A DNA stretch of 64,000 nt from Spirochaetota bacterium (GTDB lineage: Bacteria > Spirochaetota > Spirochaetia > Treponematales > Treponemataceae). A program made the position numbers and the translations under genes. A model generated the notes under the pieces. That model was not told the origin of the DNA. It saw nothing but the letters and a program-made list of their open reading frames with translations, and did no database searches. The stretch spans positions 1-64,000 of the forward strand of contig JAEWSQ010000014.1 of the NCBI GenBank assembly GCA_023398165.1, written 5' to 3'. Of the stretch, positions 1-7,401 are shown in pieces. How positions within the stretch are numbered: position 1 is the stretch's first letter; every line of letters starts with the position of its first letter.

Positions 1-635
1 GATAGGGAAATACAGAAAACCGTATCTTTTGAAGAATTTCCCGTTGAAAGAATTTTTTTGTAATATTGCTCCGGACTCTCAGAGGAATCAGGTAAAAAAT
101 TCTGCACCATTGGAATGACGGACAGCGTTTTCCCCATATCTTCAATAATACGCGGGGAAGATAAACGCGTAGAATCACGGGTGTCATCTATGAGTCTGTT
201 ATCCAAAAGCATGTATTCAATTCCGCATGTTTTAAAGCAGGAAATAAGAGAAGGATCCCAGACATTATTCGGTAAAAAAACGCCTCTCGGTCTTTTACCT
301 ACTAATCTTCGAAGGTTTGTCGTTAAAAGCTCTATCTGACCTACGCGGTCAACCGGCAGAATGAGGGGAAGAAGTGGATCGTAATACCCTCCCCCTAAGA
401 ATTCTATCTGTTTTCTGTTGGAAAGATCAGATAAAAGCTCTATCACTTCGCTGTGGTTTTTACTTAACCACTCAAGAAAAGACCCTGAAAGATGAAAAGA
501 AAACTGAAATTTAGGGTGCGCATAGAGAAACGTTAGAAGTTTTTTATAAGAGTTTTGATATACTTTTTCAATGTACGTATTTTCTGTTTCGCTCATCTGC
601 GAATGCATGAGAAAACAGACATGGATTATTCCCAT
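1..635 (-). CDS. GH57-family 4-alpha-glucanotransferase/amylase-like, N-terminal part
   Basis: The gene runs off the left edge; about 211 codons are visible without a stop. It starts at ATG 635, overlapping the end of the rnfB-like gene by 10 bp. The visible part reads as the N-terminal barrel of glycoside hydrolase family 57: a CFLMHS segment where the family has its conserved His-rich first strand, FHLSGSFLEWL, then EFLGGGYYDPLLPLI and GVFLPNNVWDPSL, and IEYMLLDN. Family members transfer or hydrolyse alpha-1,4-glucan, so a role in starch or glycogen turnover is likely (a glgA gene lies 15 kb away). Lying last in the Rnf-type operon is probably positional. The catalytic residues lie outside the window, so the exact activity is not settled. 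Confidence 0.75.
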   Translation of the reverse strand, partial: MGIIHVCFLMHSQMSETENTYIEKVYQNSYKKLLTFLYAHPKFQFSFHLSGSFLEWLSKNHSEVIELLSDLSNRKQIEFLGGGYYDPLLPLILPVDRVGQIELLTTNLRRLVGKRPRGVFLPNNVWDPSLISCFKTCGIEYMLLDNRLIDDTRDSTRLSSPRIIEDMGKTLSVIPMVQNFLPDSSESPEQYYKKILSTGNSSKDTVFCISL

Positions 636-1375
636 ATTTCAGATTCACCGCTATCTTTTGATTTGTGTATAATATTATAACATAGCTTCCAGAATTTAAA
701 GTCATTTTTTTCCGGAAGTTCAATCTTTTTTATGCATTTTGAAGGACATTTTAAAGCAAACCCGGATTTATCATGATTCTGTTTATAATCTGAGACTGCC
801 AGGTTATTTTGTATTGTAAAACCGCTGTAAATATACGGATCGATGCAGGAACCGCATGCAGTACATGCCTGTGAACATGTTGTATGTTTCCCGTCATGGG
901 TAGAACACTGAACTACAAAATCCGGAGTGGAAGGAACAAGCTGTATAAGGTTGTTAGGACAATGCTCAATACAATTCCCGCAGCCGTCGCATGCTTCTGT
1001 AACAACAGCGGTGTTGTTTATTATCACAATAGCATCCTGCGGGCAGTGGGAAATACAGGAACCAAAGCCGATGCATCCGTAGGAACAGTCATATTCAGCC
1101 TCATACATCGTTTTGAATAAGGTGCAGTCTTTATGCCCCGAATACATAAATCTTCTTGATGAAAAGACTCTGTCCGGGGAGCATAAAACCATTGCCTTTT
1201 TTTTATCGCGGTTATAAGACTGGCTTACCGGTACCGGTTTTAATATATCTGTATCATCAGGTGAAAAAAAATCCTGTTTTTCCCCGGTCATTTTTGGAAT
1301 AACAGTAAAAAAGAATATAAAAAGCACCGTACAGGATAAGATAAAAAGGAAAAGAAATACTGATAATAAAACCAT
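626..1375 (-). CDS. rnfB: RnfB-like iron-sulfur subunit, shortened
   Basis: Predicted 249 aa: one N-terminal membrane helix, then ferredoxin-type modules. Cys motifs are Cx3Cx5Cx3CP (about C97-C111), CxxCxxCx3CP (about C129-C139) and an incomplete Cx3CxxCxxC (about C167-C177) whose last CP is replaced. In canonical RnfB these follow an N-terminal 4Fe-4S domain with a CGxCGYxxC motif; that domain is absent here. I chose ATG 1375 over 1399: it follows a GGGAGG ribosome site and overlaps the rnfA stop as TAATG. It is the last Rnf-type gene of the operon. Known Rnf moves electrons between ferredoxin and NAD coupled to ion transport. Whether this version does is doubtful given its partners. Confidence 0.8.
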   Translation of the reverse strand: MVLLSVFLFLFILSCTVLFIFFFTVIPKMTGEKQDFFSPDDTDILKPVPVSQSYNRDKKKAMVLCSPDRVFSSRRFMYSGHKDCTLFKTMYEAEYDCSYGCIGFGSCISHCPQDAIVIINNTAVVTEACDGCGNCIEHCPNNLIQLVPSTPDFVVQCSTHDGKHTTCSQACTACGSCIDPYIYSGFTIQNNLAVSDYKQNHDKSGFALKCPSKCIKKIELPEKNDFKFWKLCYNIIHKSKDSGESEIWE

Positions 1376-1929
1376 TAAAAACCTCCCAGAGGAAGCCATG
1401 ATATGTGAAATGAAAAGAGCGCAAGCATAATTACTGCAATACTTATGAATATCAAACTTCCTGTTTTAAATTCCTGAACCGGATCAGCATATTCCAGACG
1501 TTTCCTGATTGCATACAATACGGGAATAAAACTGTAGTAACTTATGCATGAGCTTAACGCGATAATCAGACACCGGGTATATGTATTGCTGTTCGTTAAT
1601 GCAAGTATAACGCACAGGATAGAGACCGTAAATTCCGGTATGGATTTATGAAATGCCGTTTTGAACAGTACATTAAAACATGCCTGTACAGGAAGATATA
1701 TGAGCATTACCACAGGAAAAAGGAGATCTTCAAGATGCATCGGCGACAAGAGAGAACGGTATAAAAACCAGCTTATGCTGACGCTTGAAAAAACACAAAG
1801 CAACGAACGTATAAGTCTGACAAAAACTAAATCGCTTTTTTTAGAAGAAACAACACTGTGTCGAATACCCACACCGTACATAAGAACCGCGGATGAATAA
1901 AAGATGAAATAGAGAAAAATACTCAGCAT
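1375..1929 (-). CDS. rnfA: RnfA-like membrane subunit lacking the cluster cysteines
   Basis: A 184-aa multi-pass membrane protein of RnfA/RsxA length. The C-terminal YAIRKRLEYAD matches the family's AIRERL..AD region, and the N-terminal VLMYGVGIR aligns with the conserved VL..FLGLCP. In canonical RnfA two cysteines, in GLCP and TNC, help hold a membrane [2Fe-2S] cluster. Here they are Arg23 and Ser114 (TNS). Start and the preceding stop overlap as TGATG, so translation is coupled to the rnfE-like gene. The membrane topology is family-like, but the intramembrane electron path is probably gone. Assignment rests on weak but collinear similarity and on operon order. Confidence 0.75.
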   Translation of the reverse strand: MLSIFLYFIFYSSAVLMYGVGIRHSVVSSKKSDLVFVRLIRSLLCVFSSVSISWFLYRSLLSPMHLEDLLFPVVMLIYLPVQACFNVLFKTAFHKSIPEFTVSILCVILALTNSNTYTRCLIIALSSCISYYSFIPVLYAIRKRLEYADPVQEFKTGSLIFISIAVIMLALFSFHISWLPLGGF

Positions 1930-2537
1930 CAGTAATACTTCCTTCTAATAATATCGAATTTACGATTTACAAGCGTAAAAAGAGCCAGGAGGAAGGCCAA
2001 AAATAACAGTGCAAAAGGAATAGAAGACCAAAAAAACGAATGGATCAGAAATTGGAATGAAGGAAGCGTATACACAGCCAATCCGCTGCGCAGCGGTATG
2101 GTAATTGAGCCGTAACCGAAATAGTCTCTCATGAAGTAAAAAAACAGGGCAAATAGGGAAAATAACGCAGCATTTTTCATATTCTTTGATACATAGGAAG
2201 CTGCACCTTGAGAATACTCTGAGAAGATAAAGCCCAGCAGTAATGAAGATAACGAAATAAGATAAAAGGAAAAATCGAGTGTAAAAGCGATGATGGGGGA
2301 ATACATAGTTACAAGCTGTTTAAATAGAACGGTAAGGATGCTCAATACAGCCAAACTTACGGGGGGTGAAAATTCATCAAGCGACAGTGAATGACATACT
2401 ATTTTAAAAAGAGAGGCAAAGAATGTTATAAAAACCAAACCTGATGCTAGAATAAGTCCATAGGCAAAACGGCCTGTCGTTGGAACCAGAAGAGACAACG
2501 CGCCGGCTATAAAAACAAAAACTGGTGATTTTTTCAC
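1929..2537 (-). CDS. rnfE: RnfE-like membrane subunit lacking the cluster cysteines
   Basis: Predicted 202 aa with about six membrane helices. The start is taken as GTG 2537, not the upstream ATG at 2582: GGAGG lies seven bases before it and the GTG overlaps the rnfG-like stop. KKSPVFVFIAGALS aligns with the family's KNNSALVQLLGLCP, so the conserved Cys is Leu14. LSSLLLG aligns with VTNCIVVG, so the second Cys is Ser near residue 98. The MRDYFGYGS segment matches the family's LREIIGNG. RnfA and RnfE form the symmetric membrane pair of the complex. Both have lost both ligands. Confidence 0.72.
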   Translation of the reverse strand: MKKSPVFVFIAGALSLLVPTTGRFAYGLILASGLVFITFFASLFKIVCHSLSLDEFSPPVSLAVLSILTVLFKQLVTMYSPIIAFTLDFSFYLISLSSLLLGFIFSEYSQGAASYVSKNMKNAALFSLFALFFYFMRDYFGYGSITIPLRSGLAVYTLPSFQFLIHSFFWSSIPFALLFLAFLLALFTLVNRKFDIIRRKYY

Positions 2538-3010
2538 ATAACACCTCCCGAAATCAGAATATCCAGAATAGTTTGTTTCCAATAGGTAATCATAGAATCA
2601 CTTATACCGTAATCAAGGGCTGTTTCCTTTTGGGGAAAAGGAATACCGGCAATACCTATAAAAATACAGGAATTCAATTCAGGGTTCAAAAGCAGAACAC
2701 AGCTTTGCGGTCCAGAAAATCCTGTAATTCTTACAAGTGCAGCATACACAATATCTGAATTTTGTTCTTTATCCTTAACTTCATATATACGAACGGTATC
2801 CCGTACAGGCCGGGTAATCAAAAACTCATTTTTAATTGAGAATCTGCCGTTTTTATACTGGCTTAAAACCATAGAAACACTCAATTCAAGTGATTTTTGA
2901 GATGCATCTTTGTGCACTATAGAAATCATAATAGTAAACAGTAGAAATACTGTTATAAAAATAAAAATCAAACTGTACTTTTTTATGTGTTGTTTATCGA
3001 ACAGCTGCAT
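2534..3010 (-). CDS. rnfG: RnfG-like membrane-anchored protein without flavinylation motif
   Basis: A 158-aa protein, shorter than usual RnfG (about 200 aa): one N-terminal helix and a predicted extracytoplasmic domain. ITGFSGP and the following beta-rich segment match the FMN-binding domain around residues 96-120. The conserved (S/T)GATxT site, where ApbE-type transferases attach FMN to Thr, reads GISDSMIT at 135-142. The HxETPG stretch before it is also missing. It overlaps the rnfD-like gene by 17 bp and the rnfE-like start by about 4 bp. The family call depends partly on its place between D and E. Covalent FMN binding looks unlikely. Confidence 0.65.
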   Translation of the reverse strand: MQLFDKQHIKKYSLIFIFITVFLLFTIMISIVHKDASQKSLELSVSMVLSQYKNGRFSIKNEFLITRPVRDTVRIYEVKDKEQNSDIVYAALVRITGFSGPQSCVLLLNPELNSCIFIGIAGIPFPQKETALDYGISDSMITYWKQTILDILISGGVM

Positions 3011-4067
3011 CAGTAGCTCCCTGTTTTAAAATCTGTTTTTGAGCAGTTTTCTCGAGGTATAATTCATAGATTTTTTCTTCAAGTATTTGAATACAGGGAG
3101 AAAAAATATTTACTGAAAGAACGGTAAACATTGCCCCTATGGATGAACTGCCGCAGCCCAGTATTAAAAAAGCAAAAATACCTGAAATTATTCCGTATAC
3201 TATTTTACCGGCAGAACTCAAAGGAGAGGTGCCGTGCCAGTCAAGAAGGAAAAAAGCGGTGAATAAAAAGCCTCCGGAGAATATAGAAAGAAGAATATCC
3301 CCCTGGCCTACACTGCCGTTAAGAGGAGTCAATAGAAACATTCTGATTAAAACCGCATACGTCAAAATAAATGAATACGGAACACTGTGACGCAGCATAC
3401 CCGATGAAAACAAAACAACAGAACCTGCCAGTGTTAATAAACCGAACCTGAAGGCAGGAATGATTGACTGGGAATCCCACATAAGAGAAACATACCCGGC
3501 TGGAATTTCAGCACCAATATGTGAAAAAATGGAGTTATTAAGCCATGATGAAAGTTTTTCATCAAAAGAAAAGAGGGTTAATTCATTGTTTTGGAGAAGA
3601 AATTGAACACTTGAACCGGATTCGATTACGTTTTTATCAAACGGCATTGCGGGGAAAAAAGAGTTTCCCAGGAGATACAGAAGAATAACCGTATATGCAA
3701 CAGGGTTTGCCCACGAATGTGAGCTTCCCCCGAAAACATATTTTATTATAATCAGAGAAAAAAACACAATGAAAAAAAGCGGAAAAAGATCATATGATGA
3801 TGGAATAAAAAAACCGATGCATAAGCCCTGCACAATTGAAGTAAGATCGAAAAGTGTATGTCTTTTGCGTAAAAGCCTGCTCAAAAGTTCAGCAGATAGT
3901 GACGACGCAATGCAGACCGAAATTATCAAAAGAGACTGAAAACTTTTAGTCAGAAAAAGCATTAAAAGCTGGGGGGAAAGTACAAGGAGAAATGCAAGCG
4001 ACATGTTTGTCACAGAAGGCGACAAATATGCAAAGGGGGAAACCGAAACATAGTTATAATTTTTCAT
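2994..4067 (-). CDS. rnfD: RnfD-like membrane subunit with altered flavin site
   Basis: A 357-aa multi-pass protein. FGGSSHSWANP (112-122) matches the conserved GGLGxNPFNPA of RnfD/NqrB. The usual covalent FMN site (SGATPL type) aligns with SGSSV at 150-154, where Thr is replaced by Ser and the neighbouring Ala and Asp are lost. The conserved TDPVT segment reads LDWHGTS. It overlaps the rnfC-like end by 14 bp. RnfD normally carries FMN and riboflavin in the ion-translocating core. A Ser-linked flavin cannot be excluded here, but the motif does not meet the usual pattern. Confidence 0.75.
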   Translation of the reverse strand: MKNYNYVSVSPFAYLSPSVTNMSLAFLLVLSPQLLMLFLTKSFQSLLIISVCIASSLSAELLSRLLRKRHTLFDLTSIVQGLCIGFFIPSSYDLFPLFFIVFFSLIIIKYVFGGSSHSWANPVAYTVILLYLLGNSFFPAMPFDKNVIESGSSVQFLLQNNELTLFSFDEKLSSWLNNSIFSHIGAEIPAGYVSLMWDSQSIIPAFRFGLLTLAGSVVLFSSGMLRHSVPYSFILTYAVLIRMFLLTPLNGSVGQGDILLSIFSGGFLFTAFFLLDWHGTSPLSSAGKIVYGIISGIFAFLILGCGSSSIGAMFTVLSVNIFSPCIQILEEKIYELYLEKTAQKQILKQGATDAAVR

Positions 4068-5349
4068 TATTTTTATCCCGTACTAATTTGATTGTTTGAT
4101 ACAAGGGCAGTCTGGAAGGACAAACCGCATTGCACAGCGCGCATTCAGTACAGAATGCTGTTGTTTTTTTAAGATACTCCGGAGCGGGAATATCAGAAAA
4201 ATTATGAAAGTATATTTTTTCAGGGTGAATTGAAGCAGGACAAATTTCGTGACAGCGGCCGCAGCGTATACAGGGAGTCTGGTTTTGATCCGGAAAACCC
4301 TTTGACGATAATACGGTAAGTGAAGTAACATACTTCGTTACAGGGGTATTAAGATCGCTGACCGCAGTTCCCTTAATGAGTCCGTTAATAATAATTTTTG
4401 CAGGAATAGAAGTGAATCCTCCCGCCTCTTCCAGCAGATTACGGATTGGGGTTCCTATTTTAACTCTGAACACGGCATTTTTCTTTACTGCATCCCCTGA
4501 AACATGAATAATTTTTTCGATGCATGGAATATTTTTTACTACCGCATTAAAAACGGAGAGTGCTGTTGAACCGTCTACAGCAAGACTCACGGGATCCTGT
4601 TTTTTCTTATTTTTTTGAAGAAATTTACTGATCAGTTGTGAAATTTCTGTTATTCCACCCTGAGGGTATACATGATTCTGAACGGGTATAAAATAAACCG
4701 GCATCGATTTAAAGTGAATTTTAATATCGGTATCGGGCGGAACAAACCAGTTATTCTGGGCATACAGAAAGACTACACACCGCGCATTAATGGTATCTGC
4801 AATTATAGCGGAACCTTCAAGAATTTCATTAACATACTTTTCTGCTGTGCAAATTTCAGTCTGTATACTAGGATCTTTATCAAAAAGGCGTACCGCAAGA
4901 ACACCCTCTTTTTTTACTGCATTTTCAATCTGCGGGGAAAGAGTTACCGGAATATCAAATGTGTTAATTACACCCAGTTCTATGAGCTGTTTCATTCTTT
5001 GAGTGGCTGGACTATATATCCATGATGACTTTTCTACTTTTTTCCCTATATACGAAAAAGATCCGTTTAATGCGATACGTACAGAAGGTACTTTCTTACC
5101 GTCAGGCATAGATGCCTCGAAAAACTCGGTAACTGTTCCGGGAATAGGCGAATGTATACAGGCATTTTTAAGACTGTCTTTACCGATGATTTGTCCCTCG
5201 CTTACAGCTTCCCCTATGGAGACAATGGGTTTTAATGTAGTAGTACCGTCCTGAGAGAGAGAGACCACCGCAGACGGCGGTAAATAGGCACAGGTAATGG
5301 ATTCTATATGTTCCTGTTCTGTTTTTATTAGTTCGTTAACCCTTATCAT
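4054..5349 (-). CDS. rnfC: RnfC-like iron-sulfur protein without the NADH/FMN motif
   Basis: A 431-aa protein in RnfC order: N-terminal biotinyl-lipoyl-like barrel (HSPIPGTVTEF, 66-76), central Rossmann-like region, SLBB-like segment (IGTPIRNLLEEAGG), then two 4Fe-4S motifs, C360xxCxxCxxxC370P and C400xxCxxCxxxC410P. In canonical RnfC the central region starts with GLGGAGFPT and later has an ECEP motif, which bind FMN and NADH. Here these positions read GVINTFDIP (126-134) and FDKDP (156-160). The YPxGG element is kept. It shares ATGA with the upstream gene. The protein could relay electrons through its clusters but probably does not oxidise NADH. Confidence 0.8.
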   Translation of the reverse strand: MIRVNELIKTEQEHIESITCAYLPPSAVVSLSQDGTTTLKPIVSIGEAVSEGQIIGKDSLKNACIHSPIPGTVTEFFEASMPDGKKVPSVRIALNGSFSYIGKKVEKSSWIYSPATQRMKQLIELGVINTFDIPVTLSPQIENAVKKEGVLAVRLFDKDPSIQTEICTAEKYVNEILEGSAIIADTINARCVVFLYAQNNWFVPPDTDIKIHFKSMPVYFIPVQNHVYPQGGITEISQLISKFLQKNKKKQDPVSLAVDGSTALSVFNAVVKNIPCIEKIIHVSGDAVKKNAVFRVKIGTPIRNLLEEAGGFTSIPAKIIINGLIKGTAVSDLNTPVTKYVTSLTVLSSKGFPDQNQTPCIRCGRCHEICPASIHPEKIYFHNFSDIPAPEYLKKTTAFCTECALCNAVCPSRLPLYQTIKLVRDKNNEKL

Positions 5350-6806
5350 GAATGTACCCTTTTATAAACAGTGTTACGGTGCATCAGTTTTCTCATAAAA
5401 GCTGTGTTATATACCGGTTTTTTATAGGTAAAAAGTATCAGCATTAGGAAAAAAATACAAGAAATTATAAGAATACCGATCCATGTATTTTGATCCGCAT
5501 AAGCCGTTACCGGAGAATACGCAACAGGACTGAAACATTTTTCACTTAAAAGAACCTTTTGAATACCCGATGCACGGCTTTTCTCAACAGCACTAAGTAT
5601 ACTGCCTATAAAAGTATTGTCAAACACATATAATGTTTCAAAATACGGCGTAATAACACCGTCACTGCTCTTATACCGCTGTATGATAGCTTCCGAATTC
5701 TCAGGAATGCAAGTGACTTGTGAAGAGGATTCTGAAACTTTTCTATACGGTATTATACACGAATTCCAGCAGTCAGTAATATACAATGCAAGCGACGGAT
5801 AGTCTACCGATTTATCGATGCAGTCTGAATAGTCTTTATAAGAAAAGGAGATGCTTGAAACACCTTTAACCGGAGAAGGTATTGAAAGAGATTTCATGTT
5901 AAGAGAACTCATTGATGAAAAAATGAGCAGCAGAAGAATATTTATACAAATAAGCACAATAGAACAGAAATATATAAAAAAAGAAAAACGGGTATCTTTT
6001 TCATACCTTGCTGATAAAATCGGTACCGGATTGAAGCGCCTTTTTTGTGCATATTCAGCCGATATAAAGCGGAACGCACAGATGCCAAAAACTGAGCAGA
6101 CCGGGAGAAGTGGAAAACTAATCAGTACTTTTAACGGAAGAAAGAAAAGAACGATGAGTATAAATAAGCAGAGAAATACCATCCGCTTATTTTGTATAAA
6201 CGAATATAGTATTTCGCTTCTCCTGTGTTTTTTTTGTATGAAAAAATACATTAACAAAAGGCTCATCAATAAAGGCAGCATGCTCAGGGAAGGGAAACAC
6301 CAGGAATACACCAAAATTGGAACGGCTGATACGGTAAAAAAAGTTCTATACTCAGCAAAGAAAAGAAGAAGCAGGAATAGTATGAGGCAGGAAAGAAAAA
6401 CTGTCTTAGGTAATTTTTGTTCGCTGTCAAGTGTAAATGTAAAAGGGAGTATCCCTTTATTCCGGGATGAAACAAGAAGTGATGTATAGGTGCGGGGAAT
6501 ATAGTAAAGGAAATGCGTCTGTTCCTTGTCGGAAAAGAAAAATAGGGAGGTTTCTTTCGAAAAAAGAGACTCTATGGGAACGTAAGACGGAAAAAGATCG
6601 AGGAACGGTTCATTGATGCTGATAATGCCGGAAATACCGGTTTTCTCAAGTTCATTAACTACAAAAGCAGCTGGAACATCGGTGGAAACTGCGAGAACAG
6701 CATATGATTTCCAATGCCCCTTTGAATCTGTGCCTCTAAGAAGGATAAAAAAAAATAAACAAAGAGCATAGAGCAGTAAAAATAGAGCAATGTACAATTT
6801 TTTCAT
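5346..6806 (-). CDS. Unrecognised multi-pass membrane protein heading the Rnf-type genes
   Basis: I do not recognise this 486-aa protein. It has an N-terminal helix, an outside-type domain (about 30-130), a block of hydrophobic helices (about 135-255), another helix near 275-295, a second large soluble domain (about 300-440) with several cysteines, and a C-terminal helix with a basic tail. Two soluble domains on one side of a helical bundle suggest an extracytoplasmic accessory or assembly role. Its stop overlaps the rnfC-like start as ATGA, so it is translationally tied to the complex. A link to the unusual Rnf subunits is an inference from position only. Confidence 0.6.
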   Translation of the reverse strand: MKKLYIALFLLLYALCLFFFILLRGTDSKGHWKSYAVLAVSTDVPAAFVVNELEKTGISGIISINEPFLDLFPSYVPIESLFSKETSLFFFSDKEQTHFLYYIPRTYTSLLVSSRNKGILPFTFTLDSEQKLPKTVFLSCLILFLLLLFFAEYRTFFTVSAVPILVYSWCFPSLSMLPLLMSLLLMYFFIQKKHRRSEILYSFIQNKRMVFLCLFILIVLFFLPLKVLISFPLLPVCSVFGICAFRFISAEYAQKRRFNPVPILSARYEKDTRFSFFIYFCSIVLICINILLLLIFSSMSSLNMKSLSIPSPVKGVSSISFSYKDYSDCIDKSVDYPSLALYITDCWNSCIIPYRKVSESSSQVTCIPENSEAIIQRYKSSDGVITPYFETLYVFDNTFIGSILSAVEKSRASGIQKVLLSEKCFSPVAYSPVTAYADQNTWIGILIISCIFFLMLILFTYKKPVYNTAFMRKLMHRNTVYKRVHS

Positions 6807-6815
6807 AATATTTTT

Positions 6816-7295
6816 TTATAGTACCGTAAAGGCAACACCCATGCATAAGCCGAGCAGACAGCCTATAACTACTTCGATCGGTTTATGCCCTTGAACTTCC
6901 TTTATTGGTTTTACTTTAACAATTTCATGTTTTGTCAGTGCACTGCCTATTTCATTGAGAAGTTTTGCCTGTATTCCGCTTGAACGTCTTACCCCAAGGG
7001 CATCACGGACAACAACAAGCATAAAACAACCCGAAAGCACAAAGATATCGGAATCGACTCCTGATCGTATGCCTATAGAGGTGCATAAAGATGCGACAAG
7101 TGCTGAATGGCTTGACGGCATGCCGCCGGTTCTCCAAAATAAAAGCTCAATAACTTCCCTGAATGAACGTACTCTATGACTTAATAATTTAATAACTGTT
7201 TTTATAAACTGGGCTGAAAACCAGCTGCAAACTCCGGCGAGAAACACAGGATTAGTCAGCAGTGATTGGAACTGATTTCGTGCAAGAGTTAACAT
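6816..7295 (-). CDS. DUF212/YuiD-type divergent PAP2 membrane protein
   Basis: A 159-aa membrane protein with GMPSSHSALVASL and VVRDALGVRRSSGIQAKLLNE, the signature of the DUF212 (divergent PAP2, acid phosphatase/haloperoxidase-related) family. PAP2 relatives dephosphorylate lipid phosphates such as undecaprenyl pyrophosphate, but DUF212 activity is unproven. Four or so helices are visible. It is the first gene of the minus-strand run, nine bases before the next start. A TTGACA box on the minus strand (7325-7330) probably drives the operon. Start ATG 7295 has no clear ribosome site and may be leaderless. Confidence 0.85.
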   Translation of the reverse strand: MLTLARNQFQSLLTNPVFLAGVCSWFSAQFIKTVIKLLSHRVRSFREVIELLFWRTGGMPSSHSALVASLCTSIGIRSGVDSDIFVLSGCFMLVVVRDALGVRRSSGIQAKLLNEIGSALTKHEIVKVKPIKEVQGHKPIEVVIGCLLGLCMGVAFTVL

Positions 7296-7300
7296 AATAC

Positions 7301-7330
7301 ATATTTTCCCGAGTAATGGTATTTTGTCAA
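7301..7330 (-). promoter_or_regulatory. Putative promoter of the DUF212/Rnf-type operon
   Basis: On the minus strand TTGACA (7330-7325) is followed, after 18 bases, by a weak AAATAT (7306-7301). Transcription would start at about 7294-7295, on the ATG. The -35 is perfect and the -10 is poor, so this is tentative. Confidence 0.35.
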
Positions 7331-7373
7331 GTAGCTGAAGTAACTAAACCGTATGCATGTATTCAATTCATCG

Positions 7374-7401
7374 TTGACTTTTTAGAGTATTATACTACAA
7401 T
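7374..7401 (+). promoter_or_regulatory. Putative promoter of the RluA-family gene
   Basis: TTGACT at 7374-7379 and TACAAT at 7396-7401 are 16 bases apart. The predicted start of transcription, about 7408-7409, lies past the ATG at 7400 and on an in-frame GTG at 7409. If used, the message would be leaderless and the protein would begin at that GTG. Confidence 0.45.

Noticed and set aside
1018..1090. A missing Cys in the first RnfB ferredoxin motif (GCIGFGSC)
   Set aside because: Read as Cx3Cx5Cx3CP the motif has four ligands, and I recall this spacing as normal in RnfB.
626..5349. The Rnf-like genes as decaying pseudogenes
   Set aside because: All six frames are intact, several have good ribosome sites, and starts and stops overlap tightly. 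Decay would be expected to break at least one frame.
5851..6489. A 212-codon plus-strand open frame
   Set aside because: It lies wholly antisense to the membrane protein at 5346-6806, is dominated by Lys, Arg and Ser, and has no motif. The minus-strand frame fits the operon.
7316..7399. A longer N-terminus for the RluA-family protein
   Set aside because: The extra residues fall upstream of the likely -10 and do not resemble the S4 domain start.
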